Part shown: positions 44,783 to 54,867 of the stretch, one piece after another
Position numbering within the stretch: position 1 is the stretch's first letter
How the letters are laid out: the number at the start of each line of letters is the position of its first letter
Origin: Bacillota bacterium
Lineage (GTDB): Bacteria > Bacillota > Clostridia > Lachnospirales > Lachnospiraceae
Reading direction: 5' to 3'
NCBI GenBank assembly: GCA_023409535.1
Contig: JAEYGZ010000013.1
Span: 1-64,000 of the forward strand
DNA: 64,000 nucleotides
The notes under the pieces: model-generated
The model's input: only the letters and a program-made list of their open reading frames with translations
Database searches by the model: none
What the model was told of the DNA's origin: nothing
Program-made: the position numbers and the translations under genes

Positions 44783-44832
44783 ATAAACCGGGTAGGATGC
44801 ACAGCAAATGCATTCCCCGGTTTATTCTTTTT
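44783..44832. terminator. Bidirectional terminator
   Basis: ATAAACCGGG at 44783-44792 pairs with CCCGGTTTAT at 44816-44825, and an inner GGATGC/GCATTC stem extends it. A T-rich run (TCTTTTT) follows. It lies between convergent genes ending at 44751 and 44831. Confidence 0.8.
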
Positions 44833-46180
44833 ACTGATCCATCGTATCAATAACTAAATCTGTGCCGCTGATAGAATTTAGGCAGATAAATGCCTTGTCA
44901 ATCAGATGTTCACGTATTTCCATAACCTTAATATGCAGGCCGGCTGCATCAAGTTCCAACGTGGTGCCGTCCTCAGGAATCGAACCCAGCATACCGAAAA
45001 CAAATCCTCCGAAAGTATCATAGTCATCGGTCGGTAAGGAAACTCCAACCTGTTCCGACACTTCTTCCAGGGAGATACTGCCGCTTAATTTCCAGGTATT
45101 TGAGTCGATCCGTTCAATGGAAGGTATATTATCAATTAGAGTTTCATCATTATCAAATTCACCGACAAGCTGTTCCACAAGATCATTTAATGTTACGATG
45201 CCGATCATTCCTCCGTATTCGTCAAGTACAATTGCGAGGCGGTTATGGCTGCGCTTCATATTACGGAACAACACATCGGCTTTTACCGTCTCAGGTATAA
45301 AATAGGCGGGTTTTACTGCATTTTTCATCACTTGTTCTTTACTTTTATCATTTAGACGGAAATAATCCTTCGCATTCAGGACACCCACTACATTATCCAC
45401 AGACTCATCACAAACCGGATACAGAGAATGCCTGCTGTCATGAATTGTTTTTTCCCATTCTTCCGGACTTTCATCTGTCCAAAGGAGAGCGATCTCCGTT
45501 CTGTGGGTAGCTATTTCTCCTGCTGTTAAATCGTCAAACTCAAATACATTTTGAATCATTTCCTGCTCGTCGCTGTCAATGGTCCCTTTTTCTCTTCCCA
45601 TGTCAATCATCATGCGGATTTCTTCCTCGCTGACCTCGTCAGCCTCTTCATTGGGATCAATGCCCAAAAGCCGCAGCATACCATTGGTAGAAGCCGTAAG
45701 CACCCAAACAACCGGAGCGAATAATTTAGAGATAAAGGTAACAAGTGCCGACATGCCTAAGGCCAGACCTTCGGCCTTTTTCATAGCGATCCGTTTCGGG
45801 ACCAGTTCGCCGAAGATAAGTGTAAAGTAAGAGAGTATTATGGTGATGACTACGACAGCGATAGCGTCCAGAGTTTTCTCCGGAATACTTATATTAAGGC
45901 TGATAAGCCAGGTGGTCAATAGGTCTGAAAAATTATCAGCAGCAAAAGCACTGCCTAAAAAGCCGGATAGGGTGATAGCGACTTGTATGGTAGCTAAAAA
46001 CCGTGCCGGCTGACTGGTTAACCTGGCCAGACGGACAGCTCGTTTATCACCTTCCGCAGCCATCTTTGCCAGCTTGTTATCATTAAACGATATGACGGCA
46101 ATTTCAGCACAGGCAAAAACCGCATTTAATGCAATCAGGATTACCTGTAAAACAAGTTGCCAAATAATTGAGTCATTCAT
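44831..46180 (-). CDS. Hemolysin-C/CNNM-family membrane protein with CBS domains
   Basis: A 449-aa protein with an N-terminal DUF21 (CNNM) membrane domain of about four segments (residues 1-185), a CBS-domain pair (about 205-335) and a CorC_HlyC domain at the C-terminus. Members of this family are linked to magnesium or cobalt efflux. The segment EEADEVSEEEIRMMIDMGREKGTI (residues about 195-220) links the membrane and CBS parts. GGAGG precedes the ATG at 46180. It stands alone here, opposite in direction to the preceding transferases. Confidence 0.9.
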   Translation of the reverse strand: MNDSIIWQLVLQVILIALNAVFACAEIAVISFNDNKLAKMAAEGDKRAVRLARLTSQPARFLATIQVAITLSGFLGSAFAADNFSDLLTTWLISLNISIPEKTLDAIAVVVITIILSYFTLIFGELVPKRIAMKKAEGLALGMSALVTFISKLFAPVVWVLTASTNGMLRLLGIDPNEEADEVSEEEIRMMIDMGREKGTIDSDEQEMIQNVFEFDDLTAGEIATHRTEIALLWTDESPEEWEKTIHDSRHSLYPVCDESVDNVVGVLNAKDYFRLNDKSKEQVMKNAVKPAYFIPETVKADVLFRNMKRSHNRLAIVLDEYGGMIGIVTLNDLVEQLVGEFDNDETLIDNIPSIERIDSNTWKLSGSISLEEVSEQVGVSLPTDDYDTFGGFVFGMLGSIPEDGTTLELDAAGLHIKVMEIREHLIDKAFICLNSISGTDLVIDTMDQ

Positions 46181-46489
46181 AGTATTTCCTCCGTAATTGG
46201 TTAATAATGATCTTTAGAACGTAAAAAGCATAGCCTGCAATCTTTATGGATAATTGCAGGTTATGCTTTTACTATAAAATATTTATTTGAATTATAAGTT
46301 ACATTTCGGCTTACGTCACAACTGTCACCGTCATCCATGATAAAAACATAATCCTCTCTTTATTTATAATATCGAAATAATTATAAATAAAAAAATATAG
46401 AAAGTCAACGAATTTAAGGAAATTTCATAGGCTTAACAGCAAATAATGGGTTGACTGTTCTCTGCGAAGCATGCTGATTTACTGAAGGG
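46181..46489. other. Intergenic region with carbamate kinase terminator
   Basis: No gene is supported. It holds one clear hairpin (annotated separately) and presumably the promoter of the CBS-domain gene, for which no convincing hexamers were identified. The stretch 46290-46480 is AT-rich, with no repeat or RNA motif I recognise. Confidence 0.5.
46221..46272 (-). terminator. Terminator of the carbamate kinase gene
   Basis: GTAAAAAGCATAGCCTGCAAT at 46221-46241 pairs with ATTGCAGGTTATGCTTTTAC at 46253-46272 with one bulge and one wobble. On the minus strand it ends in a TTTTT run. Confidence 0.75.
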
Positions 46490-47434
46490 TCAGGCTGTAA
46501 TCACTGTCCCGCTCAGTCCCTTTAAGCACTGACGGGCGTTATCCAGATGCCCGATTATAGCTTTGCGCCCTTCCTTCTTTGATACAAAATTTATACTTGC
46601 TTCAATTTTCGGCAGCATGGAAGTAGCGGGGAATTGCCCCTCTGCACTGTATTTTTGCGCATCGGCCACAGTTAATGCATCCAGTGGCTGCTCATTCTCG
46701 GCTCCAAAATTCAAAGCTACTTTTTTAACCGCCGTTAAGAATAAGAGAATATCGGCATTCAGCATATCTGCCAGCTTCTCACTGGCCAGATCCTTTTCAA
46801 TTACCGCACTTGCACCCTTCAGGACGGTTCCCTGCTCCAATACAGGTATTCCGCCGCCGCCGCAGGCAATAACAAGCTGGTCAGCTTCCACCAGTGCCCT
46901 GATTGCATCAATCTCATAAATATCAATCGGCTTCGGAGTTGAGACAACGCGCCGATAACCGCCGTTTTCTTCCGCGATATAATTCCCTTTTTTGATTTCG
47001 GCATCTGCCTCCGCCTTTGTCATAAGTCGGCCGATTGTCTTGGCGGGATGCTGGAAAGCAGGATCAAAGGGATCCACGCGAACCTGTGTGATAACAGTGG
47101 ATACCGGTTTAAAAATACCCCGCTCCAAAAGCACGGTGCGGATTGCATTTTGCAAATCATATCCGATATATCCCTGGCTTAACGCACCGCAAACCGACAT
47201 CGGAGCAGCGGTATAAGTATCATCCAAACGGCTGAATTCTGTCATAGCCCTATGAAGCATTCCGATCTGAGGACCATTGCTGTGTGTGATAACCACCCGG
47301 TATTTATCCTCAACTAAATCTGCAATTGCGTATGCTGCATTGATGATTGATTTTTTCTGTTCCGGAAAGCTTGTTCCGAATGCGTTTCTTCCTAATGCGA
47401 CTACGATTGTCTTTTTCTTCATACCCATCCCCAT
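46490..47434 (-). CDS. arcC: Carbamate kinase
   Basis: Converts carbamoyl phosphate and ADP to carbamate and ATP, normally the last step of arginine or other carbamoyl-compound fermentation. The protein is about 314 aa, of normal length. The family segments THSNGPQIGML, APMSVCGALSQGYIGYDLQ and the glycine loop ACGGGGIPV are present. The N-terminal nucleotide loop reads VALGRNAFG where most relatives have GGNAL. No arginine deiminase or ornithine carbamoyltransferase gene is nearby, so the source of carbamoyl phosphate is unknown. The start may be any of three close ATGs at 47422, 47428 or 47434. Confidence 0.93.
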   Translation of the reverse strand: MGMGMKKKTIVVALGRNAFGTSFPEQKKSIINAAYAIADLVEDKYRVVITHSNGPQIGMLHRAMTEFSRLDDTYTAAPMSVCGALSQGYIGYDLQNAIRTVLLERGIFKPVSTVITQVRVDPFDPAFQHPAKTIGRLMTKAEADAEIKKGNYIAEENGGYRRVVSTPKPIDIYEIDAIRALVEADQLVIACGGGGIPVLEQGTVLKGASAVIEKDLASEKLADMLNADILLFLTAVKKVALNFGAENEQPLDALTVADAQKYSAEGQFPATSMLPKIEASINFVSKKEGRKAIIGHLDNARQCLKGLSGTVITA

Positions 47435-47528
47435 TTCTTCTTTTTAAAAGCATGTTTCTTCTGAATTCATTGTAGCATACCTGGTCTTTTGATGTCAAAA
47501 AACTTATTTTAGAAAAAATGATAAGAAG

Positions 47529-47558
47529 TTGATTTACAGTCCCGGGTAATGGTAAAAT
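47529..47558 (+). promoter_or_regulatory. Possible promoter of the third AraC regulator
   Basis: TTGATT at 47529-47534 and TAAAAT at 47553-47558 are 18 bases apart in the divergent region between the carbamate kinase and the regulator gene. Confidence 0.3.
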
Positions 47559-47612
47559 TATGTAAAATGAACTAAATTAAACGAAGATTCTATCGAAAGG
47601 CAGGTCACGTAT

Positions 47613-49937
47613 ATGAAGCAATTATTTCACCGTATGAAAGGACTTGATACGATATTTAACAGACTGGTCATTTCCTTTGTCGGCATCGTTGTAATCGTTG
47701 CCCTGTCTATCAGCGGATTTCTTACCGTTCGATTTTCTGCGAATTATAATCAGAAGGCTGAGAAGCTTGAAAGCTACCGTATGGAGCACCTGCAAAGCCT
47801 GATCAACGATCATCTTTTTGAAGAACCCAACCGAATGATTATGGAGATCACCAGCCTTGGCAACAAGGATAAGGAAATCCAGAAATTCCTGCATTACCCT
47901 ATGAAGAATGAATATTATAAGGCTACGGAATTGGACAGGTATCTTCAGGTCATCAATGCTCAGAATGTTCCTGAAATATTAAATATTGAAGTATATGTAT
48001 TGATTAATGATATCTGGGTTTCTACCCAGGGAGGGATCAGCTATACCGGTGAGGATAGGACTGCATTCTTAAAGTCACTGGATATATTCGAATTAGAGAC
48101 CAGGTATCAGGGGAAAAGACGGTGGCTGGCAGGTCGCGTCCTGAACTATGACACAATGAAGATCCCTGTAATAACCTTCACGGCAGGATATCCTTTATAT
48201 ACCCAGGATGAATCCAAATATAAGGGCTATGTGATCATCAATATCCGTCAGGAAGTCATTCTGAAGCTGCTGAGCGAGTTTCTGAACAATACGCATGATT
48301 CGATCGCTATCCTCACCAGGAACGGAGATATCGTGGTGTCGGAGGGAAACAGGGAAGGGCTTACTGGATTTTTAAAAGATAATAAAGAGTTGGTCTTAAA
48401 AAATCTGGCGAACGATTCAGAACAGAAAGTAAGTAAAATCGCCGACAATTTTATCACAATCCAGCCAATCGGAATAGAGGACTGGGCGATCCTCAAGCTT
48501 ATGTCCGCGAAGGAATATCATGATGAGACAAGGGCGATCAGGAGGGAAGTTTTTTATTTCTCGCTGATTGTGATCTTCCTTGGACTGCTGATCTCCTTTG
48601 GATTTGCCAAGACCTTGTATCGGCCGTTTTCTTTAATTATGAACAAATTAACCAAGGCTAAACTGAATAAAAAAGTGCAGGAGAATGAGTATTATTACAT
48701 AGACAGGGCAATTGACGAACTGTACGGCCTGGCGATAACAAAGGAAGAAGCCTTACACAGGAACATGAATATTATAAAAAATGACTTCATCATCAGTCTT
48801 TTGTCGGCCAAATACACCGGTGAGAAAGAGATCGAGGATAAGCTGGAGCTCTTCGGGTATCAGGAGGAATGGGCTGTTAATTACCTGCTGATCGTTCAGT
48901 TGCATCAGAAAATCTATGAGCATTCAGATGAACTGACCAGGAATCTGGTTCTCTATAATATGATCCAGTTCTTTGATGCCTATACGAACGCTTCCCTGCG
49001 CTGTCTTCCCGCCGATCTGTTCAATGGAAAGATCTGCGTTTTGGTTTCCGCAAAGGATGATTCTGCCGAACAGATAAGGATATTGCGGAAAAAATTCGCG
49101 GATTATATGAAGATTACATTTTCGATTGATCCAATTCTCCTCCAGAGCGGCAGCTTCCGAGGGCTTCGGGAGGCTAGCCATGCATATGCGATGCTGTTGA
49201 AGCTGTCCGACTATTTGTACTTCCTTCCGCATACCTATTTTATTGACTGGGAAGGGGTAAAAGACGGTATATTTGATCAAAGCAGTCCGGTTCCTCCGGA
49301 TTTTGAAGCCTTTAGTGAGGCGCTGGTTACAAGAGACCTTGAACAGGTTAAAAAGCTGCTGAAGGAGTTTATCGAGGCGCCGAACCTGCTGGCAACTCCG
49401 GTGGGAGATTTGAACAGCTATGTATTAAAATATGTTTTTCTTTACAACTATTTTCTCAGGGATATCATGAAGGATAATAAAAACGATCAGGAGCAATTGC
49501 TTAGGAAGATCAATGACCAGTATAATATCGAGGATTTTTATTTTTGGTTTATCAGTCTGATCGGGAATACCTTTAACGAATTGTCAAAGACGGAGAACAA
49601 CCCGACAAGTTCGGTGGTGGATTTGATCGAAAAAGTTATCCAGGAGCATCTGGAGGAATATTTGTCCCTGGAGTTTATCGCGGAAAAGGTTTATCTCAGC
49701 CCCAAATACATCAGCCGTATCTTCAAGGAAGAGCGGGGGATTAATATCACCCAATTTATCACCGACTGTAAGCTGAAAAGGGCTGCAAAGCTGCTGCTGG
49801 AGACAAATATATCCCTTGAGAAGCTTATCCTCCTGGTCGGCTTTAGCAGTACAAACTACTTTATTAAGAAATTCAAAGAAAAATATTCTGTTACACCGGT
49901 GCAATACCGGCGTAATTCAGTAATAAATGATTGTTAA
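47613..49937 (+). CDS. Membrane-anchored AraC-family regulator
   Basis: A 774-aa sensor-regulator. A membrane segment near residues 15-38 is followed by an extracellular sensor region of about 260 residues, a second membrane segment near 310-332, a cytoplasmic part and a C-terminal AraC domain (LEEYLSLEFIAEKVYLSPKY to VTPVQYRRN). It is of the same class as the proteins at 20758 and 25122 but not a close copy. The gene lies directly before a third sugar importer, which is its likely target. AAAGGCAGG precedes the ATG. Confidence 0.87.
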   Translation: MKQLFHRMKGLDTIFNRLVISFVGIVVIVALSISGFLTVRFSANYNQKAEKLESYRMEHLQSLINDHLFEEPNRMIMEITSLGNKDKEIQKFLHYPMKNEYYKATELDRYLQVINAQNVPEILNIEVYVLINDIWVSTQGGISYTGEDRTAFLKSLDIFELETRYQGKRRWLAGRVLNYDTMKIPVITFTAGYPLYTQDESKYKGYVIINIRQEVILKLLSEFLNNTHDSIAILTRNGDIVVSEGNREGLTGFLKDNKELVLKNLANDSEQKVSKIADNFITIQPIGIEDWAILKLMSAKEYHDETRAIRREVFYFSLIVIFLGLLISFGFAKTLYRPFSLIMNKLTKAKLNKKVQENEYYYIDRAIDELYGLAITKEEALHRNMNIIKNDFIISLLSAKYTGEKEIEDKLELFGYQEEWAVNYLLIVQLHQKIYEHSDELTRNLVLYNMIQFFDAYTNASLRCLPADLFNGKICVLVSAKDDSAEQIRILRKKFADYMKITFSIDPILLQSGSFRGLREASHAYAMLLKLSDYLYFLPHTYFIDWEGVKDGIFDQSSPVPPDFEAFSEALVTRDLEQVKKLLKEFIEAPNLLATPVGDLNSYVLKYVFLYNYFLRDIMKDNKNDQEQLLRKINDQYNIEDFYFWFISLIGNTFNELSKTENNPTSSVVDLIEKVIQEHLEEYLSLEFIAEKVYLSPKYISRIFKEERGINITQFITDCKLKRAAKLLLETNISLEKLILLVGFSSTNYFIKKFKEKYSVTPVQYRRNSVINDC

Positions 49938-49960
49938 GAAAAGGCATGGTTAACAGAAAT

Positions 49961-49988
49961 AGTAGAACGAAACGGAAATCGTGCTACT
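49961..49988 (+). promoter_or_regulatory. Interrupted inverted repeat before the third importer
   Basis: AGTAG-A-ACGA and TCGT-G-CTACT form a 9-bp inverted repeat with one mismatch around 8 bases. A 10-bp perfect palindrome GTAACGTTAC follows at 50085-50094, near the ribosome site. Either might be an operator, or the first a weak terminator of the regulator gene. Confidence 0.35.
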
Positions 49989-50118
49989 TTAAATCATACC
50001 GGCATTTATCATGTTTGGGAAAAAGTATAGGATTGTGGAAGGTTTGTGATTGAGTATCTTCAGGTAACCGCTTAGGATGAAGGCGTAACGTTACAAAATC
50101 GAAAGATGGAGGTACAAA

Positions 50119-51027
50119 ATGTTCTTTAAGAGGTGCAAAGCACAGCTGCGCACAAACAAATGGCTTTATCTCATGTTTTTACCGGTATTTGCCTGGTTTG
50201 TGGTGTTTGCATATTTACCGATGGGGTGGATGATCATTGCCTTTCAGAAATACGACATTGTAAAAGGTATTTCGGGCAGTCTGTGGGTCGGCTGGCAGAA
50301 TTTTGAGAATTTGTTTCACGATCCTTATTTCTTCCGGCTGTTTCGAAATACGCTGCTGATGAATGTATACGGCACGATATTCGGTTTTCCGCTGCCCATT
50401 ATTCTTGCGGTTGCATTTAACGAGATTCATAGAAAAAGATTTAAAAAAGTTACACAGACCATCAGCTACCTGCCCTTTTTCATATCCTCTGTTGTTGTGA
50501 TGTCCATGGTCATTAATTTTCTTTCAACCACCGGACTGGTTAATCAGGTCCTGAACAAGCTTGGGCTGGAGAGCATTTATTTTCTTCAGTTTCCGAAGTA
50601 TTTCAGAACCATATTCATCAGCACCGGTATATGGCAGGGCACCGGCTTTGCAGCAATTGTATATATGGCTGCGCTTGCCGGCATACCGAACGAGCAATAT
50701 GAAGCTGCCACAGTGGATGGGGCGGGTAAGGTTCAGAGGATGCTGTATATAACCTTGCCGGGATTGTTACCCACCATCGTGATCATGTTCTTAATCAACC
50801 TGGGGTCGATCCTGAATGTCGGGCATGAACGCTTGATTCTTTTATACAATCCCGCGGTTTATGAGACGGCGGACGTGTTCAATACCTATGTATACCGGGA
50901 AGGGATTTTAAATCATCGCTACGGGTATACGCAGGCGCTGACCATCTTTCAGAATATCGTGGGATTTGTGCTGGTGGTGACGGCAAATAAAATCACCAGA
51001 AAGCTGGATGGTACAACATTATGGTGA
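50119..51027 (+). CDS. Oligosaccharide ABC transporter permease, LplB-like
   Basis: A 302-aa permease of the CUT1 class with six predicted membrane segments and the EAA coupling loop (YEAATVDGAGKVQRMLYITLPGLL). The strong GGAGG site fits the ATG at 50119. Its end overlaps the next permease by 7 bases. Unlike the permease at 27417 it has the normal short N-terminus. The operon contains no ATPase gene. Confidence 0.92.
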   Translation: MFFKRCKAQLRTNKWLYLMFLPVFAWFVVFAYLPMGWMIIAFQKYDIVKGISGSLWVGWQNFENLFHDPYFFRLFRNTLLMNVYGTIFGFPLPIILAVAFNEIHRKRFKKVTQTISYLPFFISSVVVMSMVINFLSTTGLVNQVLNKLGLESIYFLQFPKYFRTIFISTGIWQGTGFAAIVYMAALAGIPNEQYEAATVDGAGKVQRMLYITLPGLLPTIVIMFLINLGSILNVGHERLILLYNPAVYETADVFNTYVYREGILNHRYGYTQALTIFQNIVGFVLVVTANKITRKLDGTTLW

Positions 51028-51920
51028 GGAAGGATATCCATAGAAAATATAAAAGAAAAAGCGGGGAATTTCTATATGTGGCAGTTTGCTACGGGATCAT
51101 TTTCTTTGTATGCATTGTCACATTATACCCATTTATGTATTTACTGGCGGCTTCCTTCAGCTCCACGGCCAGTGTGATGAGAAATGATGTCATTCTTCTG
51201 CCGAAGGAATTTACCATAAGAGCTTATGAAGTGGTTGTGAAGTATAAGGGGATCTGGCTGGCATATCTGAACACCATATTCTATACGGTGGCAGGGACTT
51301 TGTTAAGTCTGGTATTCTCCACACTTGCAGCGTATCCTTTGTCGAAAAGACGCTGGGCGCCGCACCGGGCCATGGGACTCTTGGTTGTATTTACCCTGTG
51401 GTTTAGCGGAGGGATGATACCTTTCTTCCTGGTTATGCATGCTCTCGGATTAACAGATTCCAGGTTGGGCATTTTATTATATCCGGCAATCAATGCCATG
51501 TATGTCATTATCCTTCGGACGCATTTTCAGAGCTTGCCTGCATCCCTTGAGGAATCTGCCAAGCTGGAAGGCGCTAATGACTGGCAGATATTAAGGAGGA
51601 TCATCGTTCCCTTGTCCAAGCCTGTCTTGGCAGCCATCGGACTGTATTATGCGATTTCCAGGTGGAATTCCTTCTTTTGGGAGAGTATTCTGCTGACCAA
51701 TGACAGCAGGGTACCTGTCCAGGTACTGCTAAGGAGAATCATTCTGTCCAGTCAGCTGGGCCAGGATATCTCTGCCGCACTCTCCAGGGGGGAAGCAAGT
51801 ATACCTGTAACAATTAAGTTTGCATCGATTATTATAACCACACTTCCTATCATCGTGCTTTACCCTTTCTTTCAAAAGTATTTTGTGACGGGGGCACTGG
51901 TGGGAAGCATCAAGGAATAA
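51021..51920 (+). CDS. Oligosaccharide ABC transporter permease, LplC-like
   Basis: A 299-aa permease with a coupling loop (LEESAKLEGANDWQILRRIIVPLS) and six predicted membrane segments, ending QKYFVTGALVGSIKE. It starts inside the previous gene, which implies coupled translation of the two permeases in equal amounts. It forms the channel with its neighbour. Confidence 0.92.
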   Translation: MVRKDIHRKYKRKSGEFLYVAVCYGIIFFVCIVTLYPFMYLLAASFSSTASVMRNDVILLPKEFTIRAYEVVVKYKGIWLAYLNTIFYTVAGTLLSLVFSTLAAYPLSKRRWAPHRAMGLLVVFTLWFSGGMIPFFLVMHALGLTDSRLGILLYPAINAMYVIILRTHFQSLPASLEESAKLEGANDWQILRRIIVPLSKPVLAAIGLYYAISRWNSFFWESILLTNDSRVPVQVLLRRIILSSQLGQDISAALSRGEASIPVTIKFASIIITTLPIIVLYPFFQKYFVTGALVGSIKE

Positions 51921-51935
51921 AATGAGGAGGATTCT

Positions 51936-53579
51936 ATGTCTAAGATAATAAAAAAATGGATGGGAGTTTTACTTGCAATCGTACTGTGCGGCAGTATGTT
52001 CGCAGGGTGTGCAAAAGACGAAACCGAACAAACAGGCGGTGCATCTGCACCTGATACCGGCTCAGGTACGGCAACGGCTACCTCTGCCCCGGGCCAAGCT
52101 GAGGAAGCAGCTGCGGAACCGGTGGAGGTATCGATTTATCTGCCCAGCCGGCTTGCGGATAAGATCTATACTCCGGATACCATGAGCTTTAAGGCGCTGG
52201 CAAAAAGATGCAATATAAAGTTTGATATGGAATCGGTATTCAGTCAGCAGGCCGGCGAGCGGTTTGATGTAATTATATCCACCGGGCAGCTGCCGGACAT
52301 CATGGCAGGGGATAAGAGGGACATTAATAATTACGGTATGTCGGGAGCGTTCCTTCCCCTCAATGACTTAATTGACCAATACGCACCGAACATAAAAAAA
52401 TATCTGGTAGACAATAAAGAGGTTCTGGCCCAGACAGCTGCCCCGGACGGCAAGATTTATGCAATACCGATGTTATCCGCAGTTCGTACCGCCATGGGTT
52501 ATGTGATCCGGCAGGATTGGCTGGATAAATTGAAGCTGGAACGGCCGGTTACCATTGATGACTGGTATCAGGTGCTCAAAGCCTTCAAGATGAATGATTT
52601 AAACGGCAATGGTGCGGGCGATGTCACTCCGTTGGTACTGGACCGTATGTGGGAAGCTTATTATATGAACTTTGCCGATGCCTGGGGCATTGAGCTGAAT
52701 GAATGGGTGGATTATTGGATGATCCGGGACGGCGAGATGGTATTTGCGCCAATCCAGCCCGAAACAAAAGAATTTCTGGCCACCATGGCAAAGTGGTACA
52801 CCGAGGGCTTGATAGACCCGGAATTTATCACTCGTGAAGATACGAATAATTATCATATCTTCAGTAACAAAGCCGGAGCAACCTGCTACTGGACGGGTTA
52901 TGTGGCAGGTATGAATACGAATGCCGAGGTTCTGGCAAAGGATCCGAATACCAATTGGCAGGTTATCCCGCCGCCGGTGCTGACGGCAGGACAGTCCCCG
53001 AAGACCTTCAGCCAGCAGGCACCCATCGTTAATATTGCAAGCTGGGCAATCTCAAGCTCCTCCAAGCATGCCGAGGATATCATTAAAATGTTTGATTATG
53101 TATACAGTGAGGAAGGTTCCCTGCTCTTTAACTTTGGTATCGAAGGGGAAAGCTTCCGGACGGTAAACGGTGCTCCTGATTATACCGACGCAGTTAAAAA
53201 TGCGGAGGGCGGCATGGTTAACTGGATCCGCGGAAACGGCCTCCAGGCCTTAATCGGTATGAGACAGATGCCGGAATACGAAAAGGCTTCCTGTGCAACC
53301 GACGATGTAAGAAAACAGCTGTTTGATTATGTGGATCACAATTACTTCTATCCGATTAATCCGGAATTGACCTTTACGACACAGGAGAAGGATGTTTATG
53401 ATGTTAAGATGAGCTCCATCAAGACCTACGCCCAGGAAGAGCTGTTGAAGTTCTTCATCGGATCAAGGCCGATCGAGGAATTTGACGCCTTTGTGAACAG
53501 GGTGAATGAGCTGGGGATTGAAGAGATGTCAGGCATTGTAAACCAGGCATACGGCAGATATAAAACAATATTACAGTAA
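51936..53579 (+). CDS. Extracellular solute-binding lipoprotein (family 1)
   Basis: A 547-aa substrate-binding protein. A lipoprotein signal with lipobox FAGC (Cys25) and a Thr/Ala/Ser-rich linker precede a type II binding fold. It resembles LplA/YtcQ proteins and ends the transporter operon. AGGAGG lies 6 bases before the ATG. No glycosidase accompanies this importer, so its ligand cannot be inferred from context. Confidence 0.9.
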   Translation: MSKIIKKWMGVLLAIVLCGSMFAGCAKDETEQTGGASAPDTGSGTATATSAPGQAEEAAAEPVEVSIYLPSRLADKIYTPDTMSFKALAKRCNIKFDMESVFSQQAGERFDVIISTGQLPDIMAGDKRDINNYGMSGAFLPLNDLIDQYAPNIKKYLVDNKEVLAQTAAPDGKIYAIPMLSAVRTAMGYVIRQDWLDKLKLERPVTIDDWYQVLKAFKMNDLNGNGAGDVTPLVLDRMWEAYYMNFADAWGIELNEWVDYWMIRDGEMVFAPIQPETKEFLATMAKWYTEGLIDPEFITREDTNNYHIFSNKAGATCYWTGYVAGMNTNAEVLAKDPNTNWQVIPPPVLTAGQSPKTFSQQAPIVNIASWAISSSSKHAEDIIKMFDYVYSEEGSLLFNFGIEGESFRTVNGAPDYTDAVKNAEGGMVNWIRGNGLQALIGMRQMPEYEKASCATDDVRKQLFDYVDHNYFYPINPELTFTTQEKDVYDVKMSSIKTYAQEELLKFFIGSRPIEEFDAFVNRVNELGIEEMSGIVNQAYGRYKTILQ

Positions 53580-53593
53580 GAATAAAATATTTC

Positions 53594-53635
53594 ACAGGCT
53601 TTCTATGACAAACCATAAATTCATAGAAAGCCTGT
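53594..53635. terminator. Bidirectional terminator
   Basis: A perfect 15-bp stem (ACAGGCTTTCTATGA at 53594-53608, TCATAGAAAGCCTGT at 53621-53635) with a 12-base loop lies between convergent genes ending at 53579 and 53675. Confidence 0.88.
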
Positions 53636-53674
53636 TTCATATCCGTCTTGGGTATAAATTTATATCACTGTCTT

Positions 53675-54793
53675 TTAAGGTTTTAGAATGACCTTGATAC
53701 AGTTATCTTCTTTTTTATCAAATATTTCGTAACCATAGCTGCCTTTCTCAAGCGGAATTTTATGAGTAATGATATCTGTGGCATCAAATTGATTGTTTTG
53801 AATTAATTCAAGGATAGGATTAACATAGGCGTGGGCAGGGCATTGTCCCATTTTAAGAGTAATATTTCTGGAGAAAAAATCTCCGAAGGGGAACATGTTG
53901 TATTTGGCCCCGTAAACTCCTACAATTGAGACAGTTCCGCCCTTGCGCACTGCCTGGGCGGACAGTTCAATTGCTGATTTTGAGCCGCCTTGCAGCTTCA
54001 TCATCGTTTCAACCGTTTCTAAGGCGGACATTTTACCATCCATACCCACACAATCGATCACTGCATCCGCTCCGCCGTGGGTGATTTCCTTGATATATTC
54101 TCCGGTGTTGTCATACTCTTCAAAATTAAGCGCTTCTACATGATTGTATTTTTCAGCATGAGCAAGGCGGTACTTTATATGGTCGACTGCGATAATCCGC
54201 TTTGCACCTGCAAAAGCAGCCCACTTTTGCGACAGCAGACCGACCGGGCCGCAGCCCAGCACTACTACGGTATCACCGGGTTTGACGCCTCCGTTGACAA
54301 GGGTACCCCAATAGGAGGTCGGAAGGATATCCGTTAAGAATAAAGCCTGCTCATCCGATAATTCCTCCGGGATCACTTTCGGACCTACATTACCGTAAGG
54401 AACTCTCAGGTATTCGGCTTGTCCGCCGTCATATCCCCCGAACAGTTCGCCGCAGCCCAGCATTCCGCTTGTTTCCCCATGGGCATTTGAATTATCACAC
54501 TGGCTCCAGAGGTCATGCTCACAGTACCAGCAATGGCCGCAGGCAACCGGGAAAGGAACGATGACACGATCGCCCTTCTTCAGATGGGTAATGTCGGGAC
54601 CGGTTTCCTCTATAATACCCATCGCTTCATGTCCGAGGATAAACCCCTTCGGCATTTTCGGTATCATACCGTGTATCAGGTGCAGGTCTGAACCGCAGAT
54701 GGCTGTAGAGGTGATTTTGAGGATAATGTCATCAGATTTTTGAATGCCGGGGTCATCTACCTTCTTTATTCCGCCATAAGTCAATGCTTTCAT
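53675..54793 (-). CDS. Zinc-dependent alcohol dehydrogenase
   Basis: A 372-aa medium-chain dehydrogenase with the catalytic zinc ligands in AICGSDLHL and GHEAMG, a structural zinc site of four Cys (CGHCWYC to the Cys in SQCDNSN), and an NAD(P)-binding segment VVVLGCGPVGLL. The segment TDILPTSYWG and overall length resemble the glutathione-independent formaldehyde dehydrogenase-like group. The true substrate is unknown. GGAAGG precedes the ATG. It is transcribed in the same direction as the SDR gene upstream but is separated from it by a long hairpin. Confidence 0.9.
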   Translation of the reverse strand: MKALTYGGIKKVDDPGIQKSDDIILKITSTAICGSDLHLIHGMIPKMPKGFILGHEAMGIIEETGPDITHLKKGDRVIVPFPVACGHCWYCEHDLWSQCDNSNAHGETSGMLGCGELFGGYDGGQAEYLRVPYGNVGPKVIPEELSDEQALFLTDILPTSYWGTLVNGGVKPGDTVVVLGCGPVGLLSQKWAAFAGAKRIIAVDHIKYRLAHAEKYNHVEALNFEEYDNTGEYIKEITHGGADAVIDCVGMDGKMSALETVETMMKLQGGSKSAIELSAQAVRKGGTVSIVGVYGAKYNMFPFGDFFSRNITLKMGQCPAHAYVNPILELIQNNQFDATDIITHKIPLEKGSYGYEIFDKKEDNCIKVILKP

Positions 54794-54867
54794 CTTATAT
54801 ACCTTCCGATCTGAATAAACTATCTTGCTGTATTTATTTTCTGCAACTCATTCTCAGACTATTCCAA

